Origin: DATLAN01 sp035527455
GTDB lineage: Bacteria > Planctomycetota > Planctomycetia > Pirellulales > Thermoguttaceae
Direction: 5' to 3'
NCBI GenBank assembly: GCA_035527455.1
Contig: DATLAN010000339.1
Location: forward strand, 1-40,633
Length of the DNA: 40,633 bases
Within the stretch, counting starts at the first letter, position 1. Every line of letters begins with the position of its first letter. Both the position numbers and the translations under genes were made by a program. Shown one piece after another: positions 33,866-40,495 of this stretch. The notes below the pieces were generated by a model that was not told the origin of the DNA, made no database searches, and saw only the letters and a program-made list of their open reading frames with translations.

Positions 33866-33958
33866 CGATTCGGCGGCGTTCGGCATGGGTTCCGATGCCC
33901 CTGGTGCAGCGGGCGGAAACTGGTTCATCCGGCGAAAGCCTACTTCCGACTCTCCCTG
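33866..33958 (+). pseudogene. Possible zinc-ribbon remnant
   Basis: One frame reads RFGGVRHGFRCPWCSGRKLV and continues with FRLSL. It resembles the first half of a planctomycete zinc-ribbon repeat but lacks the second CxxC. There is no start or stable frame around it. It is the only coding-like segment in the 500-base gap between the di-haem gene and arsR. Confidence 0.22.
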
Positions 33959-33960
33959 GG

Positions 33961-34057
33961 GAGTACCGGTGTCTCTTCTCTGTTCATCGATGCGCCGAAG
34001 CCCTTGGATCTCTTGGAGTTATGACGGTCGGGTAACAGAGAAGAGGCACCGGTACTC
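33961..34057. repeat. Palindromic repeat, family B, copy 2
   Basis: Arms of 24 bases (33961-33984 and 34034-34057) differ at one base and match the copy at 6732-6814 over the shared 19-base core. The spacer is unrelated to the first copy. Confidence 0.9.
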
Positions 34058-34190
34058 CTGGTGTGTGCCTTCCAGGTACGCAAATGCCGGATGAACCCGA
34101 AAACTGGCCCGGGCGAAGCTCTCGCCGTAAAAGATGGTGTCCTCAGGGCGCTGCATTAGGGGGGCATGCCTTGTCGCCAAGAAACTGCCC

Positions 34191-34230
34191 TTGACAGGCA
34201 ATTGCGTATTTGGCTAAACTACCAAGTAGT
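34191..34230 (+). promoter_or_regulatory. Promoter and operator-like palindrome of the arsR cluster
   Basis: TTGACA (34191-34196), an 18-base spacer, TAAACT (34215-34220), and a perfect 13-base inverted repeat ACTACCAAGTAGT (34218-34230) overlapping the -10 edge and predicted start. This is where an ArsR-type dimer would block RNA polymerase. Confidence 0.6.
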
Positions 34231-34251
34231 AGAAACCGATGCGAGAGAATA

Positions 34252-34575
34252 ATGGACACGAAAAGATTAGCCAAGTACGAAGCCCGCGCCAGAATCATCA
34301 AGGCCCTGGCCCATCCTGCCCGCCTGCTGATCGTGGACGAACTGTCCACGGCCGGCGAACGCTGCGTCTGTGAACTGACCGAGATGATCGGCTCGGACAT
34401 GTCGACCGTGTCGCGGCATCTGGCGGTCCTCAAGGGGGCCGGTCTTGTCGAGGACGAGAAGCGCGGGCAGATGGTTTTTTACCGCCTCCGGATGAAGTGC
34501 ATCCTGAGTTTTTTCGACTGCATCGAATCCGTCATGGCGTGCAACGCCCGAAGTCAACAGGAGTTGCTCGCCTAG
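34252..34575 (+). CDS. arsR: ArsR/SmtB-family metalloregulator
   Basis: 107 residues from the ATG at 34252, with a GAGAG site; a longer frame to 34210 covers the operator and was rejected. The winged helix is complete: RIIKALAHPARLLIVDELS, CELTEMIGSDMSTVSRHLAVLKGAGLV and GQMVFYRLR. Cys38 and Cys40 (ERCVCEL) match the As(III)-binding helix of ArsR, and extra cysteines at 83, 90 and 97 could add a third ligand. It should repress the cluster until a trivalent arsenical or related metal binds. It is the first gene of a nine-gene run and lies downstream of a promoter with an operator-like palindrome. Confidence 0.9.
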   Translation: MDTKRLAKYEARARIIKALAHPARLLIVDELSTAGERCVCELTEMIGSDMSTVSRHLAVLKGAGLVEDEKRGQMVFYRLRMKCILSFFDCIESVMACNARSQQELLA

Positions 34576-34679
34576 GAGGGCCCTGCTCTTGGGCACGGCC
34601 TTTTCCTATTGGGCTCGTATTTGTCAATTTTGCCAATTAACCCAGCGTGGCTTGCCGGCTGTGAGGAAGGGATCTCCCG

Positions 34680-36005
34680 TTGAACAAGAAACAAATGTCA
34701 ATCCTGGCCACCTTGGTTGGGATCTTTCTCTTTGCGTATTACGTGAACTTCGCCAGTCCGAAGATCCGGGATGCCATCATGGAGGCATTCCACATGCTCC
34801 AGTGGTATGTCCGCTACCATACCCTGGCCTGCGTGGTGCCTGCCATGTTCATCGCGGGAGCGATTGCCACGTTCTTCTCGAAAGAAGCCGTGCTTCGCCA
34901 CTTGGGACCCAAGGCCAATAAGGTGGAAGCCTACGGCGTGGCGTCCATTTCCGGCACGGTGCTGGCCGTTTGTTCGTGCAGCGTGCTGCCGATGTTCGCC
35001 GGCATCTATCGCGTGGGGGCCGGCCTGGGACCGGCCTCGGCCTTTCTCTATTCCGGGCCGGCAATCAACGTGATGGCCATCTTCCTGACGGCCCGTGTGC
35101 TGGGCTTCGATCTGGGCATTGCGCGAATCATCGGCTCGATCGTGTTTGCCGTCGTGATCGGCCTGATCATGGCGGTCGTCTTTCGGAAGGATGAAGAAGA
35201 GCGAACGGCCGCCGTGATGCAGTTGCCCGATCCGCCGCCGGCCAGGCGGAGCCTCCGGCAGACGGCCCTGTTCTTCGTCTGCATGATTGCATTCCTCGTT
35301 TTCAGCGATTGGGCCAATCCCAGCCAGACCATCATCGAGCAGACCGACGGGACCCACATGCACGTGACCGTCCTGATCCGCACCGCGGAGACCTATCGGG
35401 TTCAGCTCGAGGAACCGCTTGGCGACCGCAAGAAGGGCGCCAAGGTCATGCTCGACATCAGCGACATCGCCTCGGAGGAAGACCTGACACCCGACAACTA
35501 CCAATGGGTGGCATGGGTATTTCATCATCGTTGGTACTTTGCCGGCGTCTTCTTCCTGGCGGTGGCGGCCATGGCGTGGCGATGGTTCGACCGCGAGGAA
35601 CTCGCCGAATGGATGGACCAGACGTGGAGCTTCTCGAAGTCGATCATTCCGCTCTTGTTTGGCGGCGTGTTGGTGACCGGGTTCGTCGGGGCCCTGATTC
35701 CCGAGGAAATCGTCGCCGGTTGGGTCGGCGGCGACAGCTTCGGGGCAAATTTCATCGCTTCGTTGATCGGGGGGATGTGGTACTTCGCCACGCTGACCGA
35801 GATCCCGATCCTCGAGGCGCTCATCGGGCTCGGAATGGGGCGCGGGCCGGCATTGGCTTTGTTGCTGGCAGGGCCGGCGTTGTCGCTGCCGAGCATCGCG
35901 GTGATCTACAGCGTGATCGGATTCAAGAAGACGCTCACTTTCGTGGTCCTGACCGTGATCATGAGCACGTTCGTGGGGATGGTTTTCGGCTGGTTCTTTG
36001 TGTAA
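34680..36005 (+). CDS. arsP: ArsP-like permease (DUF318/PF03773)
   Basis: 441 residues from a TTG at 34680; an ATG at 34695 is possible. Two PF03773 halves are visible: VVPAMFIAGAIATFFSKEAVLRHLG, GTVLAVCSCSVLPMFAGIY (Cys98, Cys100) and LYSGPAINVMAI, then LVTGFVGALIPEEIVAGWVG, FATLTEIPILEALIGLGMG and LAGPALSLPSIAVIY. ArsP of Campylobacter exports trivalent organoarsenicals. This protein is longer than that ArsP: it has an insert of about 55 residues (about 222-280) with HMHVTVLI and many charges, predicted outside the membrane. The family also includes permeases of unknown cargo, so arsenical specificity is inferred from arsR and the arsF/arsG-like genes. Confidence 0.8.
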   Translation: MNKKQMSILATLVGIFLFAYYVNFASPKIRDAIMEAFHMLQWYVRYHTLACVVPAMFIAGAIATFFSKEAVLRHLGPKANKVEAYGVASISGTVLAVCSCSVLPMFAGIYRVGAGLGPASAFLYSGPAINVMAIFLTARVLGFDLGIARIIGSIVFAVVIGLIMAVVFRKDEEERTAAVMQLPDPPPARRSLRQTALFFVCMIAFLVFSDWANPSQTIIEQTDGTHMHVTVLIRTAETYRVQLEEPLGDRKKGAKVMLDISDIASEEDLTPDNYQWVAWVFHHRWYFAGVFFLAVAAMAWRWFDREELAEWMDQTWSFSKSIIPLLFGGVLVTGFVGALIPEEIVAGWVGGDSFGANFIASLIGGMWYFATLTEIPILEALIGLGMGRGPALALLLAGPALSLPSIAVIYSVIGFKKTLTFVVLTVIMSTFVGMVFGWFFV

Positions 36006-36052
36006 GGATCAGTTCGCGGATACAATGAACCTTCGAATGAGGGAGAAGCAAC

Positions 36053-36286
36053 ATGAAATTGATCCAGGTTTTGGGGCCCGGTTGCGCCAAGTGCGAGAAG
36101 CTCAAGCACAATGCCGAAGTGGCGGTCGCGCAATCGGGCGTGGAAGCCACCGTGGAGAAGATTACCGACATCAACGTTATCACGGGCTTCGGCGTGATGA
36201 TGACACCGGCCCTGGCGATCGACGGCGAGGTAAAACTGGTCGGCAAGGTGCCTTCGCCCGAAGAGATCGCCAAGCTGCTTGCGTAG
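36053..36286 (+). CDS. Mini-thioredoxin (redox-active disulfide protein 2 type)
   Basis: 77 residues, complete for the Thioredoxin_3 family (PF13192). The active site is GPGCAKCEKL (Cys11, Cys14) and MMTPALAIDGEVKLVGK carries the cis-proline. There is no signal, so it is cytoplasmic. A GGGAGA site precedes the ATG. Such genes commonly follow an ArsP-like permease. Here it could supply electrons to the CcdA-like ArsG homologue or reduce a substrate before export. Confidence 0.9.
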   Translation: MKLIQVLGPGCAKCEKLKHNAEVAVAQSGVEATVEKITDINVITGFGVMMTPALAIDGEVKLVGKVPSPEEIAKLLA

Positions 36287-36343
36287 CTCGCGTTCGACAG
36301 AGGCTGTTTCAGAAAATCGCACTTTCAAGCAAGGGAGATTGCC

Positions 36344-37048
36344 ATGGAAACCGATGTATCTCGGCGCCGCTTTCTGGGCACGGTAGGCATAGGTGCTGCG
36401 TCGTTGGGAGCCCTCTCCGCGTTGGCTGCCGAGGGGACCGAGCCCGACTCGGCGTTGAAGATCGTCGCAGTTGCGTGCAGTCCGCGTAAGGGCAAGACGA
36501 CGGCCCAGGCGCTGGGTATCTGCCTTGAAGCCGCCAAGGCAGTCGCGCCGGAGCGGATTGAGATTGAACTTGTCGAGTTGGCCGGACTGAAGATTCCTGC
36601 GGAACTCGCTGCGGGGATTCCCCTGGAGGCCGGCCAGGCGGACGACTTCCCGGAGGTGGCGGCCAAACTGTCTGATCCAATGGTCGGCGCCATCATCGTG
36701 GGAACGCCCGTGTACTTCGCAAACATGACAACGCTCTGCAAAGCGTTCATCGACCGCTGCGGCATGTTCCGCAAGAACAACTTTGCACTCTCCGGAAAGG
36801 TTGCCGGCGTGGTCGCGGTGGGCGGCGTCCGTAGCGGTGGCCAGGAGTTGGTTATCCAATCGGTCCAGGCGGCGTTGTTCTGCCACGAGATGCTCGTCGT
36901 CGGCGATGGGCGTCCGACCGGGCATTTCGGAGCCCGCCTCTGGAACGACGGAAGCGATGACATAAGCAAGGACGAATTCGGCGCAGCAACCGCGAAGAAC
37001 CTCGGCCGGCACGTGGCCGAAGTCGCTCTTGCTCGCAGAACGCCCTGA
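36344..37048 (+). CDS. Tat-exported NADPH-dependent FMN reductase-like flavoprotein
   Basis: 234 residues. A twin-arginine leader (VSRRRFLGTVGIGAASLGALSALAA) precedes a flavodoxin-like fold: KIVAVACSPRKGKTTAQALGIC (phosphate loop), GAIIVGTPVYFANMTTLCKAFIDRCG (flavin loop), and GKVAGVVAVGGVRSGGQEL. It belongs to the NADPH-dependent FMN reductase/iron-sulfur flavoprotein group. No CxxCxxC cluster motif was seen, so it is not the iron-sulfur type. Export of a flavin reductase is odd because NAD(P)H is scarce outside the cytoplasm; it may take electrons from the thiol proteins of this cluster. It is unlike typical cytoplasmic ArsH but may have a parallel role. Confidence 0.82.
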   Translation: METDVSRRRFLGTVGIGAASLGALSALAAEGTEPDSALKIVAVACSPRKGKTTAQALGICLEAAKAVAPERIEIELVELAGLKIPAELAAGIPLEAGQADDFPEVAAKLSDPMVGAIIVGTPVYFANMTTLCKAFIDRCGMFRKNNFALSGKVAGVVAVGGVRSGGQELVIQSVQAALFCHEMLVVGDGRPTGHFGARLWNDGSDDISKDEFGAATAKNLGRHVAEVALARRTP

Positions 37049-37105
37049 CAAGGACGATAGCGACCCTATCGCCCACTCACCAGGGCCATCGCTGGAGACG
37101 ACGAA

Positions 37106-37492
37106 ATGGCGGATGAAACCAAGAGTCCCAAGTGTGCATGCGACGCTGCGCCGAAACTCATTTTCGCCTGCTCGGGGGCCGCGGACGTCGGCCACATCTC
37201 GGACCTTGCGGCGAGGAAGCTGACCGCTGAGGGTGTCGGCAAGATGTTCTGTCTAGCCGGGGTCGGGGGGCGAGTGAGCAGCATCATGGCTACCACGCAA
37301 GCAGCGTCAGCGATATTGGCCATCGACGGCTGTCCGCTGGACTGTTCCCGCAAGACCCTCGAAGAGGCCGGCTTCACGGAGTTTGAGCACGTGCGGCTTG
37401 CCGATTTGGATATGGAAAAGGGCACGACACCGGCCACGCCGGAGCACGTAGACAAAGTCGTCGCCCACGGACGGATGCGACTGACCGCGTAA
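37106..37492 (+). CDS. Zinc-binding DGC-domain protein (PF08859)
   Basis: 128 residues. The diagnostic Asp-Gly-Cys motif is in AIDGCPLDCSRKTLEEAG (Cys76, Cys80). The other ligands are probably Cys22 in FACSGAADVGHISDLAARK and Cys49 in MFCLAGVGG. An extra N-terminal KCAC (Cys10, Cys12) adds thiols. DGC proteins bind zinc and have no settled function, but they occur beside metalloid and thioredoxin genes. It may bind or sense a metalloid. It sits between the flavoprotein and the arsF-like genes, 14 bases before the next ATG. Confidence 0.87.
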   Translation: MADETKSPKCACDAAPKLIFACSGAADVGHISDLAARKLTAEGVGKMFCLAGVGGRVSSIMATTQAASAILAIDGCPLDCSRKTLEEAGFTEFEHVRLADLDMEKGTTPATPEHVDKVVAHGRMRLTA

Positions 37493-37506
37493 CGGGGAGA
37501 ATTTGG

Positions 37507-38148
37507 ATGGAACTCAAGAATGCCTTGGCCGTGTGCCTGATCTCATTCTTTTCGGCGACGCTCGTGGTGCTGATCGTCCGAGCCTTGGATTCGCATACGG
37601 CTTCGCAATTAGAGCCGCAATTGACGCAGATTGCCGAGGAGCTTCAGGCGATTCGCAAGCAGGGCGGAATCGCAGCGGCGAGCGAAGGAACCGCAAGCCG
37701 GGCGGCCGACGACGCCCTGATGGTCTATTATTTCCACGGCCAACGATGCGCGACCTGTCTCGCCGCCGAATCGAACGCCTACGATACGCTCAACACCGAA
37801 TACGCTTCGCAATTGGAAAACGGCGAAATGGTCTGGAAGGTTCTCGACTACAGGAAGGACCCCAAGGCGAAGGATTTCGACATTGTGACTTCGACCATTG
37901 TGCTCGTGCGAATGAAGGGCGGCCAAATCGACGCCTGGAATCGCCTTGACCGGGTCCTGGTGCTTGCGGAGGATAAAACGGCCCTTTCCGCATATCTTCA
38001 AGACGAAATCAACGAAATGCTGAAAACTGCCGCCCCGGAGCCCGAGCCGGCGCAGCCCGGCGACGTTCCGGCGATTCCGGTCCCCGGCACAGAGACGGAT
38101 GAGTTGCCGCTTCCGACCGGCCCGGCCGGGATTCCGGTTCCACAGTGA
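37507..38148 (+). CDS. ArsF-like membrane-anchored thioredoxin-fold protein
   Basis: 213 residues. One N-terminal helix (about 7-25) anchors it, with the domain predicted outside. A helical linker (30-55) precedes a thioredoxin-like domain: LMVYYFHGQRCATCLAAESNA (Cys81, Cys84), then MVWKVLDYRKDPKAKDFD and TSTIVLVRMKGGQ. The end is Pro/Glu-rich. The FHGxxRCxTC motif is shared with the next gene and with the ArsF family named from the Shewanella arsEFG operon, which acts on nitrophenyl arsenicals. Assignment to ArsF rests on motif memory and on the ArsG-like neighbour. Confidence 0.75.
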   Translation: MELKNALAVCLISFFSATLVVLIVRALDSHTASQLEPQLTQIAEELQAIRKQGGIAAASEGTASRAADDALMVYYFHGQRCATCLAAESNAYDTLNTEYASQLENGEMVWKVLDYRKDPKAKDFDIVTSTIVLVRMKGGQIDAWNRLDRVLVLAEDKTALSAYLQDEINEMLKTAAPEPEPAQPGDVPAIPVPGTETDELPLPTGPAGIPVPQ

Positions 38149-38150
38149 GG

Positions 38151-38192
38151 AATGTCACCCCCCATCAACAAGAAATGTCACCCCCCATCAAC
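38151..38192. repeat. Two direct 19-base repeats between the arsF-like genes
   Basis: AATGTCACCCCCCATCAAC occurs at 38151-38169 and 38174-38192, a 23-base period. It fills the gap up to the GGAGG site of the second arsF-like gene. Confidence 0.88.
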
Positions 38193-38209
38193 GAGAACGG
38201 AGGAAACTG

Positions 38210-38626
38210 ATGAAACGTTTCGCTGCTGTTGCACTTGCCGTCGTTTCGCTTGCAGCCATGTTCGCTTCGACGGCGCGTGCTGCCGACCCGTCTGCCGATC
38301 GCGTCGTTGCGATGTACTTCCATCGGACACAACGGTGCCCGACCTGCCTCGCGATGGGCAGCTACTCCGAGGAGGCCGTCAAGCAGGGGTTCGCCAGGCA
38401 AATCGAGGAAGGCTCGGTCGAGTTCCATTACGTCGACTTCCAGGACAAGAAGAACGAAGCCCTGGCCAAGGGCTACAAGATCGGCGGGCCTACCCTGATC
38501 GTGGTGAAGGTCGCGGGGAACAAGGTGAAGGAATACAAGGACCTCGAGGAGATCTGGATGAAGGTTCGCGAGAAGCCCGCGTTCATCCAATATGTCCGCG
38601 AGAACGTTGAAGCGTACTTGAAATAG
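38210..38626 (+). CDS. Secreted ArsF-like thioredoxin-fold protein
   Basis: 138 residues from the ATG at 38210, with GGAGG upstream; the longer frame from 38099 crosses the tandem repeat. A Sec signal ends in STARAADPS, so the protein is released outside the cytoplasm. The domain holds VAMYFHRTQRCPTCLAMGSYS (Cys43, Cys46), VEFHYVDFQDKKNEALA and YKIGGPTLIVVKVAGNKV with the cis-proline. It is a clear paralogue of the upstream membrane-anchored protein, without its linker and tail. Two paired copies, one tethered and one free, suggest a relay or a two-subunit reductase. Confidence 0.8.
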   Translation: MKRFAAVALAVVSLAAMFASTARAADPSADRVVAMYFHRTQRCPTCLAMGSYSEEAVKQGFARQIEEGSVEFHYVDFQDKKNEALAKGYKIGGPTLIVVKVAGNKVKEYKDLEEIWMKVREKPAFIQYVRENVEAYLK

Positions 38627-38728
38627 CGCTCGGGCCGACGCGGACTCGCCCCGAGACACGGTGCGGCGCCGGAGCCGCCGATAGAGTAAGTGGACTGCGC
38701 TTCCGAACACGGCGGAGAGATGTTTTCG

Positions 38729-39490
38729 ATGGTCACCTACCTGCTCTATATGGTCGCCGCCCTCTACCTGGGCGTGCTGACTTCGATCAGCCCTTGTCCG
38801 TTGGCGACGAACATTGCCGCGATCTCCTACATCGGGCGCAAGGTAGAGAACCCGCGCCTGGTGATCCACGCGGGGCTGCTTTACACGCTGGGACGCTGCG
38901 TGCTCTATCTCGCGCTGGCCGGCCTGCTGACGACCACCGCACTGTCCATCCCCGCCGTGTCTCTCTTCCTGCAGGAGTACATGCATCTGGTCCTCGGGCC
39001 GATCTTTCTGTTGTTGGGTATGTTCCTGGTGGGCCTGATTACCGTGACCGCCGGTGGGATGATGATGAGCGAGGGCATGCAGAAACGGGTCGACGCCATG
39101 GGCATTTGGGGCGCGTTGCTGCTGGGAATCCTGTTTGCGGTCTCGTTCTGCCCGACTTCGGCGGCCTGGTTCTTCGGGCTACTGGCCCTGACGATGGGTT
39201 CCGAAGCCGGCGCCATCACGAGCGTTTTGGGGAAGGTCGGCATCTCGGTTCCCGAAGCATCGGTACCGGGCGGGGCGATCCTCCTGCCGCTGGTTTACGG
39301 CGTCGGCACGGCGCTGCCGGTCATCGTGGTCGCGTTCCTGCTGGCCTACAGCGCCCAGTCGGTGGGCAAGACGTACAACGTTCTGTCGAAGATCGAATGG
39401 TGGGCCCGGATGGTCACCGGCTGGGTCTTTGTGCTGCTGGGCGTGGGGTTCTCGTTGGAATACGTCTTTCTCGTCAACATCGGTTTCTAG
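38729..39490 (+). CDS. ArsG-like CcdA/DsbD-family membrane protein
   Basis: 253 residues from the ATG at 38729, chosen because GGAGAG lies 9 bases upstream; starts at 38690 and 38720 are possible. Six or seven hydrophobic helices are visible. Cys23 in SISPCPLATNIAAISYIGRK and Cys141 in VSFCPTSAAWFFGLL match the paired redox cysteines in helices 1 and 4 of CcdA/DsbD proteins. The SPCPLATN block is that of the ArsG family, annotated as an efflux permease for aromatic amino-arsenicals. Two roles are possible: export of arsenicals, or carrying electrons across the membrane to the ArsF-like proteins. The cysteines favour the second or a mix of both. Confidence 0.82.
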   Translation: MVTYLLYMVAALYLGVLTSISPCPLATNIAAISYIGRKVENPRLVIHAGLLYTLGRCVLYLALAGLLTTTALSIPAVSLFLQEYMHLVLGPIFLLLGMFLVGLITVTAGGMMMSEGMQKRVDAMGIWGALLLGILFAVSFCPTSAAWFFGLLALTMGSEAGAITSVLGKVGISVPEASVPGGAILLPLVYGVGTALPVIVVAFLLAYSAQSVGKTYNVLSKIEWWARMVTGWVFVLLGVGFSLEYVFLVNIGF

Positions 39491-39505
39491 GGCCGCGAGA
39501 GAACC

Positions 39506-40495
39506 ATGCTTCGAAGAACGCTCCTGATCTTCGCCGTGGTAGTGCCGCTCGCGTCACCGGTCCAGGCCCAAAAATGGGCCGAGAAGATGTTCGAGACGAA
39601 AAGCCACGACTTCGGCACGATCGCCCGGGGGGCCAAGGCCGAGTATGAGTTCGTGCTCAAGAACATCTACGTGCAAGAGGTGCACGTCGCCAGTGTTTCG
39701 GTCAGTTGCGGCTGCACGACGCCCGGCATCAAGCAGGCGCTGCTGAAAACGTACGAGCAGGGCGCGATTCTCGCAAACATCAACAGCGACAAGTTTACCG
39801 GCCCACAGAGTTCTACCATCACTGTGACCTTCGACAAGCCCGCGTATGCAAAAGTGCAGTTGCATGTGAAGGTCGATATTCGGCCGGATGTGCTGGTCGA
39901 GCCGGAGGCCGTGCAACTGGGTGAAATCGAGCAAGGGGAGGGCGCTCGGAAAACCGTCTCCGTGAGTTGTACTCGCCGTAGCGATTGGAGGATCCTGGAG
40001 GTCAAGAGTGCAAATCCACATCTCTCCGGCGAGGCCGTCGAGACGACTCGCGGGGGCAGTCGAGTGGCGTATGAGCTGCGCGTGCGCTTGGACGAGTCCT
40101 CGCCAACCGGCTACCTTAGAGACCACTTGATGTTGGTAACCAACGACGAACTCGCCAGGCAGATCCCGGTAATGGTCGAGGGCCGCGTTGTGTCGGCGGT
40201 CACGGTAAGCCCCGCGTCCTTGTTCCTGGGCACCGTGCAGCCGGGACAAAAGGTAACCAAGAGGATTGTGGTACGAGGCAAGAAACCGTTCCGCATCACG
40301 TCGATCGAGGCCGACTGCGACTGCTTCGAGTTCGGAACGCCGGCCGAGGATGCGGTCGCGTCCTTGCACTTAGTGGCGGTCACTTTCATCGCAGGTGAAA
40401 ACGATGGAAAAATCGCGAAGACGATTCGGATCAAAACGGATCTGGATGAGGCGCCGATCACGTTGCCGACATACGCGGCCGTAACGAAGGACTAG
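39506..40495 (+). CDS. Secreted DUF1573 protein
   Basis: 329 residues with a Sec signal (RTLLIFAVVVPLASPVQA). Two DUF1573 beta-sandwich units are seen: HDFGTIARGAKAEYEFVLKN with VSVSCGCTTPGIK (Cys68, Cys70), and LFLGTVQPGQKVTKRIVVRG with IEADCDCFEF. DUF1573 is an immunoglobulin-like periplasmic domain, common in planctomycetes and of unknown role. The CxC pairs could bind a metal or take part in thiol exchange with the upstream ArsF-like proteins. It is the last gene of the cluster, 15 bases after the ArsG-like gene, and its stop falls at the edge of the terminal inverted repeat. Confidence 0.85.
   Translation: MLRRTLLIFAVVVPLASPVQAQKWAEKMFETKSHDFGTIARGAKAEYEFVLKNIYVQEVHVASVSVSCGCTTPGIKQALLKTYEQGAILANINSDKFTGPQSSTITVTFDKPAYAKVQLHVKVDIRPDVLVEPEAVQLGEIEQGEGARKTVSVSCTRRSDWRILEVKSANPHLSGEAVETTRGGSRVAYELRVRLDESSPTGYLRDHLMLVTNDELARQIPVMVEGRVVSAVTVSPASLFLGTVQPGQKVTKRIVVRGKKPFRITSIEADCDCFEFGTPAEDAVASLHLVAVTFIAGENDGKIAKTIRIKTDLDEAPITLPTYAAVTKD

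Noticed and set aside
31718..34024. 768-codon plus-strand frame
   Set aside because: It is antisense to the di-haem propeller gene, which has signal peptide and CxxCH sites. Only its last 30 residues look protein-like, noted separately as a remnant.
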